NCBI RefSeq assembly: GCF_905475465.1
Contig: NC_062238.1
Coordinates: 6,428,501-6,492,500 of the forward strand
Reading direction: 5' to 3'
DNA from: Pieris napi
Lineage: Eukaryota > Arthropoda > Insecta > Lepidoptera > Pieridae
Length of the DNA stretch: 64,000 nt
Position numbers and translations under genes: made by a program. Positions 56,830 through 64,000 of the stretch are shown in pieces. Numbering within the stretch: position 1 is the first letter of the stretch; each line of letters begins with the position of its first letter. The notes beneath the pieces were generated by a model. It did not search any database, was not told where the DNA came from, and was given only the letters and a program-made list of their open reading frames with translations.

Positions 56830-59278
56830 AATTAGTAAATTTAGAAATTTATGTACAGAAAAAACATGGTTTATGTCATAGATGAACTTGATCAAAAGCG
56901 TGAAGTGATTTATGATTTGTTGTCTTATACATATGGGACACTACTTATTAAGTAATACATATTAAATGTTTACCCAATGTGTCTGTATTATCGCTTATCA
57001 CAAGTCATTTAACGTGTAGTTTTCATAATAAGATTATTATTCCATAGAGAAAACGTCTCCAGAAAATATTTAAAATATTTATCAAATAAATTTTAAAATT
57101 AAAAATATCCCAACGCTTTGAGTACAGTTTCTCCACGGATTGACTACAGTTTCTCTAATGTATGATAATCCATTTTAATTGGACAAAGAGTATTTTCTTT
57201 TTCCGTTCGAACCCTTTGCTAAACTACAAATCATGTTAAACTGGTTACGAAGACTCGCCATGGTCAGGCACGGTCACAGCGATAATATGTCAGAACAATT
57301 TACTTCAATTAGATATGACGTGAGCTGGCCGTGTCGGATCGGCAAGGGTAAAGGAGAAATATGTTTTCATTATCTTGATGGCTCTTGCAACTAGGTGTTT
57401 CTCATTTTTAACTCATGTTTTATGTCTTAAAATGATATAGTACGAATGACATAAAAACGCAAGTTTGTGATCTACTATAACGGCACTCAAGGGACTAAGC
57501 CTATTTTGTCGCTACAAAGAGTTGTCGTTGAATAGAAAGAAAATCTCTATTAGAAAAAGAAAGTTTACTTCTGACTAGTGTTAGTAATTAGGTACATAAA
57601 AACAATTCGTATGTGAGCGCTATTGTTGTGTGTAATTTTTGTACTGTACCAGTAGTTAGGTTGTATTTTTTACTTTAATTCATATCTTGCGATATTGAGG
57701 CATCTTCGTGATTTCTCGCTAGGACAATAAAGCTATAAAACAACGTACAACAGCTCCACAGTTTCAACTAATTTCGGCAGCTTAACAATCCTTTTTATGC
57801 TATGTAGAGTGTATCATTGTGTGGAAGACAAGCTAAACCAACGAAAGCCAAGTGATTTCGATGCTTTAGGGGGTTTGTCGTTAAATTTGGGGGACTTTAC
57901 ATGGATTTTACACTGTATTTTCTATTTTTAATACATATAAATTATATATTTTTCGGCATACCTTAAGTTTGCAGGGTCCATAAATGAGAGGAAATCGAAC
58001 TTACCTAGAAGAAAAAAAGAGATTATTAAAATCTATAAATCTAAAGCACACATTGTATCATGTAATTTATTAAAATATCGCAAATATTCTGATGCCCTGT
58101 AATTGGCGTCCAAATAACTCGTTGAACAATTCCACTTACACTGGTTTGAACAAAAAGCCATTGGTATTCGGCGCGCATGCGCAATAAGAATGTAGTCAGA
58201 TTTTATTTTACAAATCCTTAAGAGTAGGAGGCTGTTCTCGATGACCTGAAAACCAGGTTAGCAAGTGAAGACCAAGTGGTGAAATTGATGATGAATAAAA
58301 CAAGGGCGGAAGAGAGGGAGGGACTGAATCAAGAAGAATTATAAAATAGAATTATAATAAAGAATTATATAGAAAATTTCACGAAAGAGTAAAAGTCGCC
58401 AAGTGGAGAATGATTGCGTATAAAAGCAGCACCCACGAAAGGTTTCAGCACCCACTGATTGTATACTTTTCTTTTAATTTGCAAAATAGACTCACTTTAA
58501 ATTAATTGAAATTGTGATGGAAAGTCACAATTTCTTCTAACTCGGAAAGTTTTTACTACATCAGGAGGGTTTGATATATATTTCGCTATTTAAATTATTC
58601 AACTACGATATTATTAATTATTGTCAAATTACAATGCATAAACAAAGTTGAATTTGGAATGTAGGCGAAATATATAGCTTAATATCGTAGTTCTACGGTA
58701 GCGAAGTCGCCATAGATAATAAACGTTTACATAAATTTCGCTTCATTTAAATACTACAGATATAACAAAGCCTATTCTGGTTCTGTAGCCCAGACTAAAA
58801 CGAAGGCTCGCCAAAAACGCATCTCTTTGTTTGGAACAATGACTGCAGACGATGGCCCGATAGCCAGTTTGAGGCTGGACCATACAATTTAACTGCAACC
58901 AAAAATAAACGAGATTTACTATGTACATATCTTCTTGGCTCTTTCATTAATTGCTTTAACCTAAGGGACATAAAAACAGAGAAAGTCTGTTTGTAATGTT
59001 TAAAAAACTTTATTTCTCATTTTAAAAATAATGTATTTTATTTACTTGAGAAACTTAATATTATATAATACGAACGAGACACACGTCGCCACCAGCCGTC
59101 CCAACTTTAGTCTACTAGGTTCTTTCTGATATGTAAATTTAATTACCTTTTGAATTGGTTAATAGTTCTTCATCATCAATCTATGGAAGAAGAAGGCAAA
59201 GTACTTTAACTTCTTATATTAATTGTTAATTGCTAAAGACGCCGGCACATACTAGACATACATTAATTATTTAAAAAA
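56830..59278. other. AT-rich noncoding stretch
   Basis: No gene is supported, including the 71-codon frame at 57179-57394. A purine-rich segment at 58200-58340 shows no match to the window's repeats. Confidence 0.45.
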
Positions 59279-59282
59279 AAAA

Positions 59283-59647
59283 GGGTGCGTGCACTTATGT
59301 ACGCGCGTAAGAAGTTATACTTCTTTGGCATTATTAAAAATAGTTTTTGATTGCATGCAAATAATTAATTACAATTAAATAATCAAAGACTGGAAAAGGA
59401 GTCATTATAGTCAATAAAGTTCAGTTTACATTTGAAAAATTAAATAAATAAATATTTATTATTATTCTCTTACATTAAGTGTAACATAAATTCTATTATT
59501 GTTCGAATGTTGTTTTTAAATTATGTCCAATGCCGTAGCATCTTCCGTGGGCAACTTCATTCTGTTAATTTTGTGTCACGGTGCGCGCGCATCGTAAAAT
59601 TTCACTCTCATCAATTTTTCATAACGCGCCTAAAGAAGTATAACTTC
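59283..59647 (+). mobile_element. TIR element family C, copy 2
   Basis: The left end is GGTGCGTGCACTTATGTACG, then GCGTAAGAAGTTATACTTCT. The right end is ATAACGCGCCTAAAGAAGTA then TAACTTC. Near the right end, GCGCGCATCGTAAAATTTC matches the copy at 43808-44313 in reverse orientation. It is 365 bp with an AT-rich, noncoding interior. Confidence 0.6.
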
Positions 59648-59649
59648 AA

Positions 59650-61150
59650 AAATATGTTACAACTGAAGCGGAACCGTATTGTATAGATGAATAGTAAACG
59701 ACGTCATTAAATAACGAATATCATAATATAACAGAACCTTAAACCATAGATATAATTTTAACGGCCTATCAATAGGTCATAAAATTAGCCTACTTGGGTC
59801 ACCTTATCGGCATTTGGTATCAAATTGATTGCAAAAGTATTTCGTAAGGAAGTCACCGTATTTTACCGCCAACTTGGACAAATGTTTGGCCCACACAGAT
59901 TGGAATGTCATCCAACCTACGCCAATGTTTCGAACATCAATCTTCCAACTATTGTCATTGTGATAGGAACTTGTTCAAAACCTGTTCATGTTTTATTTAT
60001 GTTATATAAATTTTGTGTTTAAAGTGAATTTCCGTGTCTCATTGTGGGATATTAGTCAAATCTCTTGAATTTTACAACTTAAAATGTTATGAGCTCTTCG
60101 CTTCATCAAAGTTTTTAATAATCTATCTAAATAGACAAACCTTATATGTATATGACCGGTTGATATACCGCCATCTTTGTTATTCTGGTGTATTGACAAT
60201 TAACATTGAAAAACGTCAGATTTCTAATGTTCTACAAGATTTGTCTATGACTTAACTTAAGAATTTTAACGAAAATAGGTTACAAGAATTAAGATGCTAT
60301 AAATTTATTTTGTATGCAACGGTAATATTTCTTGAGATAAAAAATATTTTGTAATTATAAACAACGATGTATAGCCATTAAACAATCTACATAAACCATC
60401 CACATTATTTTATAAGTGGCAAGTATTATGAGGAAGACACATTCAAGGAAAACAGATAAATTATAATAAGTAAAATCTATGCCTTCATAAAATATGACAA
60501 GAACGCGGACATTTTCACAGCGTTATGACGCTCTGTGGTTCTGCAATGTCAAAACAAGTCAAACGCATAATATTTCCTCGATTTTATTCGGTCCCACTCT
60601 TGTCACCTGTGACTACAATGTAAACGCACTATCTTTCTAAGAATTACAATCAAATATCTTTCTTTATTACTGACACAAAAAATAACCTTTATGAAAGGAA
60701 TTTTACTTAATGCATCTTGACATAACCTTTCATTGTGTAATGCTAGTAATGAGAAATAATATTTTTTTCTTACGTCGTTGTATTCTTACTCTTCTACTAG
60801 AAAACTAAAAATATTAAGTGGAACAAAACATCTTTTGTTATGACCCTTAAAATATTTAATCTGAACAACCTTTGTTTTCTGTGCCTTTGCTAACCAAAAA
60901 ATATATCTAAAAGCGATATATGATATTGTATCGTAAAAACATACTATTTCATTGCACCAACGAAAACGTTTATTGTTTGTCGTAAAATAAAAACCCCGTA
61001 AATGACACCTATTGTATTTGTAGCCGTGTTTATTTTATATTTATGTTCCCTTCACATCTTAACTAGTTATAATCACAGAATACAGATTCAATTTATAATA
61101 GATGCAAATTTCGAATGCTCATAGTAATGTCCTCGCAACTTTGTATGGAT
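59650..61150. other. AT-rich noncoding stretch
   Basis: No gene is supported. The 65- and 73-codon frames at 59825-60022 and 60034-60255 lack any motif. Confidence 0.45.
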
Positions 61151-61154
61151 ACAG

Positions 61155-61440
61155 TAAACTCAAACTCAAAATATCTTTATTCATATAGGTAAACAAGTAC
61201 ACTTATGCATCGTCAGAGAGAAGTTAAATTAATTGTAATTTTACATTTACTACCAGTTCGCAAGTCAAGGGCGTAGAGCGGGTAAGAAGAACTGGCAAGA
61301 AACTTTTCGCCACTCAAGAAAAAATAGAAACGCACGGCTGAATTTTGTTTACGCATCATACCGCTGAAGGGGGCAGAAGTATGTGCAACTACTCAGTTCA
61401 GGTTATATCCTATAGAGAAAGATAACCCAACAAGATCACA
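61155..61440 (-). mobile_element. LINE 3' end (family E)
   Basis: The 3' terminus is at about 61157 (complement of CTCAAACTCAAAATATCTTT, i.e. AAAGATATTTTGAGTTTGAG), with AATAAAG just upstream on the minus strand. Further in are CCAGTTCGCAAGTCAAGGGC and AAGAAGAACTGGCAAGAAAC. The same core is at 14310-14515 (plus strand) and 37750 (decayed). No coding part is left. Confidence 0.6.
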
Positions 61441-61444
61441 TTCT

Positions 61445-61795
61445 ACCAGAAACGAGAACTAAAAGAAATCTTAAGGACCTATCCGGTCGCCAAACTCCAA
61501 AAAAGTATATTGTTTCTTTTCATTTTTCGTCATCGTTTCTCGAAGTAGGGCGAATGGAAAAAATATATGGTGGAGTTGAGTTTATGTATCCATTTTGAAA
61601 GATCGATACACGATTTAAATAACTTCGCTCGATAGAAAAAAAAATCAAACATAGCTAATTTTTTACGTATATAGAACATGATTATGAAATTTATACGATA
61701 TATTTTATCGCAAGCCAAGTAATCCATTACAGAAAAAAAAAATTGATAAAATTACATTAATTTAATGTTTTACATAACTACATAATTGTTACTAC
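61445..61795. other. Noncoding stretch
   Basis: Nothing is recognised beyond possible further 5' sequence of the LINE fragment. Confidence 0.35.
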
Positions 61796-61796
61796 G

Positions 61797-61935
61797 GGCC
61801 GGCGCGCCTCCGTGCTCCAGCTCTCCACTGCGCACCGCAGTCCACACCGAGACACAGACATAGCAATTCGCGCTGGGATAGGGCCTTCAAGCGCCTGTTA
61901 AACCTGAGAGGTGAAGACTTTCCCGATTTGTTTTA
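61797..61935. other. GC-rich island of unknown origin
   Basis: About 140 bp starting GGGCCGGCGCGCCTCCGTGC, sharply more GC-rich than the window. It contains an AscI-type GGCGCGCC palindrome and no open frame of note. No second copy is present. It may be a transposon fragment. Confidence 0.35.
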
Positions 61936-61939
61936 AATC

Positions 61940-62995
61940 TTGCTTGGGGCTAACTGACAACCTTTCAAAGATTACTGTCAATTTAACGTCATTACAACAT
62001 CCAGATATCGTTGATTGTGGTTACGTAAAAAGGTGCCAATTATAAGGCTTCGTTGGTCAATTACAGCCACTCGGCGATCTGTATGCGCCCTATGATTAAT
62101 GTCATACGTGGGGTGGTACCATAAGCGGAAAGCATTTTAATGAAAGCTTCCTTATTATATAAACCTGTTGTTCATCAATTATAGAATTTCTCGAAGATAA
62201 GTTTTTAACTTAACACTTAATTTATATAACAGAAGACGAGACAACAGCGTTTTTTAAGGAATTGCTTGATTTGTGAGTAGCAGAGCGGAAACCTGGTACC
62301 ACACTGAGATAGGCTTTTATTTATTGATTAAACATTTCGTTGCAAAAATCAGTACAAACTATAATAATACGGGCAACGGGCGGCCTTTCGAGCTATCACT
62401 TACGGAGAGTAACTAAAAGCTTAGTTATCTTCTCTGATGACAGGTATGACCTATGATAAATGAGACTTATTTAGTTTAAATCATAACTATTTTACAGAAT
62501 AGGTAATTAATATATCTAATCTGGGAAAGTTTACTACTTTGCACCAACTTCTCAAAATAATGTATGATTTTTATGACATGTATGATTAGAATTTAAAAAA
62601 TGTTAAAAAAATATACAAAATCTAAACAATTCTTCACATGAGAATGTCTAGGAAAATCCCGTCCCATCCAACGTAATCTTCAAGCATTTTGGTCTAAAAT
62701 TGGATCCATATTTTTGCACAGCTACGCAAACAGGGCGGCGATCTCGTTAGCTTTCACAAAGTAAATAAAACCAACACAAAACTGAATCGAAAATTTCGCT
62801 ATATCGGTTTTTCTTTTCACAAAAGCACGGCGCGTTTGATTCTATTGTAAAAGTCACCACAACAACTACTGCTCTATAACTTCGCTCAAACTCTAACTAA
62901 ACTCAAACACGCAATAAGCTTCTTGTTCAGGCGATAAACGGTTGACGTTAAAAAAAAAATATTGGTTGTTTGTAAAGTAGGTTTACGATCGAGAT
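61940..62995. other. Noncoding stretch
   Basis: No gene and no bounded repeat is recognised. The last 200 bp or so before 62998 may belong to a larger version of the family X element, but no matching copy is in the window. Confidence 0.4.
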
Positions 62996-62999
62996 GTTT

Positions 63000-63264
63000 A
63001 CGTGATAACGTCTTATTGGTGATATAAGTTTTTGGGAAGTAAGGAATTAATGAAGTATTATTGTCTATATTTGTTAAACATTCAACGAAAACTTAACCGC
63101 ACGAGAAAATCTCCATTCGTTTGTATGCCGCTAGAGTGAGATGAGACGGGAGATCGGTCCGTCTCTCTCTCGTTATACCTGCGATCGCGCTCGTGAGGTT
63201 TTGGTGTGACACAAGTTTCTGAACATGTCACCCGACTAAAACGATTTTAAAGACGTTATCACGT
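63000..63264 (-). mobile_element. Small TIR element, family X copy 2 (compact)
   Basis: Perfect 15-bp termini ACGTGATAACGTCTT and AAGACGTTATCACGT enclose 265 bp. It matches copy 1 (5196-5585) in reverse orientation with the duplicated centre absent, so it is closer to the ancestral form. It contains CCGTCTCTCTCTCGTTATAC and GCGATCGCGCTCGTGAGG. Noncoding. Confidence 0.75.
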
Positions 63265-63267
63265 CAA

Positions 63268-64000
63268 AATGCATTGGCATTTGTTTATTACCTAACGGTC
63301 TTCTTCATAAACCTCTTTATGTTTTGTCAGGTTTATTTATTTGGCAGTAACACAGGACAAAAGTTTATGAATAATGGCCAGTAGAGTATCAAATTAGTGA
63401 GGTTTTTCTTGCGAAGAAAGTTTTTTTTAAAACGGTGAATAAAGACGCCTATATATATTTAAACCTCACGGTTGTCTTTACATTTTTTATAGTTTACTTT
63501 ATCTCAATTATAGATGTCGTCGTATAAGTAGGAAGTCATTAATTCAACACGTTATGTATTTACGCTCAATAACTAGAAGTTACATCTGAATGTCCTGAGT
63601 CATGACCTTGGGACTAGCAAGTGAAAGTGAGGTTTTTAGTTTGAGCCTCGAAAGTCATATCCTGTTGTACTTATCTGTACTTTTTGTGCCGTATGAGCAA
63701 TACTCGCCTCGTATGGTAACATTACAGCGTTTGAAGTTCTTTCGATTTTTAAACACCTAAGTATACAGCTCATGCTTAAAACAATATGGGACATGATATC
63801 TGGTTGCCTAGCAACTAGAGTTCTAGAATAATAGGAATACACATTTCCTATATTTGTGACGATAAAATAGCAAATAAAAATAGCATACAACTTTTAAAAT
63901 TTTTGTAGCTGATTTAAATAGTTGCTACTTAAATCACATGTTTTGATTGATGCAAAGGAACAATTTGACTTTCAATGCTGTACTAACACAAGATTTCTTA
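63268..64000. other. AT-rich noncoding stretch
   Basis: No gene is supported, including the 84-codon minus-strand frame at 63636-63890. Nothing else is recognised. Confidence 0.45.

Noticed and set aside
57179..57394. 71-codon frame considered as an exon
   Set aside because: No recognisable domain and no credible splice sites.
1..64000. Conserved insect microRNAs (let-7, bantam, miR-1, miR-8, miR-184 and others)
   Set aside because: I looked for their mature sequences by eye and found none; this scan is not exhaustive.

Overview
The window is AT-rich and dense in short interspersed elements. It contains no host protein-coding gene that I can support. The repeat families suggest a moth or butterfly (Lepidoptera): tRNA-derived SINEs of about 240-280 bp with a 'phenylalanine-box'-like GGTTCGATCCC B-box motif, RTE-type and Jockey/CR1-like LINE 3' fragments, and several small TIR elements. 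That assignment rests on recognising family character, not on a search. The DNA is most likely intergenic or from a very long intron.

The centrepiece lies at 14.75-21.28 kb. Two copies of one RTE-clade non-LTR retrotransposon sit head to head, 5' end to 5' end, with only 29 bp between them. The left copy (minus strand, 14751-19375) is full length. It has an intact 285-aa coiled-coil ORF1 and an intact 987-codon endonuclease/reverse transcriptase ORF2. The right copy (plus strand, 19405-21279) keeps an intact ORF1 but has lost about 2.7 kb of ORF2. ORF1 and ORF2 are in the same reading frame, separated by a single UAG followed by CAA CUA. This matches the UAG-CAR-YYA context known for efficient stop-codon readthrough in tobamoviruses. 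ORF2 has no AUG before residue 186, which lies beyond the first catalytic residues of its endonuclease. The sequence therefore predicts an ORF1-ORF2 readthrough fusion of about 1280 aa, and both copies preserve the signal.

Region by region: 0-14 kb is AT-rich DNA with an internally inverted SINE (2.5 kb), a TIR element (5.2 kb) and LINE 3' fragments (9.0, 11.6, 14.3 and 14.6 kb). 14.75-21.3 kb is the retrotransposon pair. 21.7-30 kb holds SINEs, a LINE C-terminal fragment and a TIR element with a 13-G run. 30-48 kb holds TIR elements (32.9, 39.7 and 43.8 kb), LINE remnants and a TIR element nested in a SINE (47.9 kb). 48-64 kb holds more LINE 3' ends, a SINE inserted in a short minisatellite (52.7 kb), and a second, inverted copy of the 5.2 kb TIR element (63.0 kb). 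A few blocks of higher-complexity, non-repetitive sequence (about 31.0, 31.45, 39.0 and 51.8 kb) might be regulatory, but the sequence alone cannot show it.

Only the retrotransposon genes form a working unit. ORF1 would coat the element RNA, and ORF2 (or the fusion) would nick the target and copy the RNA into DNA. The SINEs and the deleted right copy would depend on such machinery in trans.
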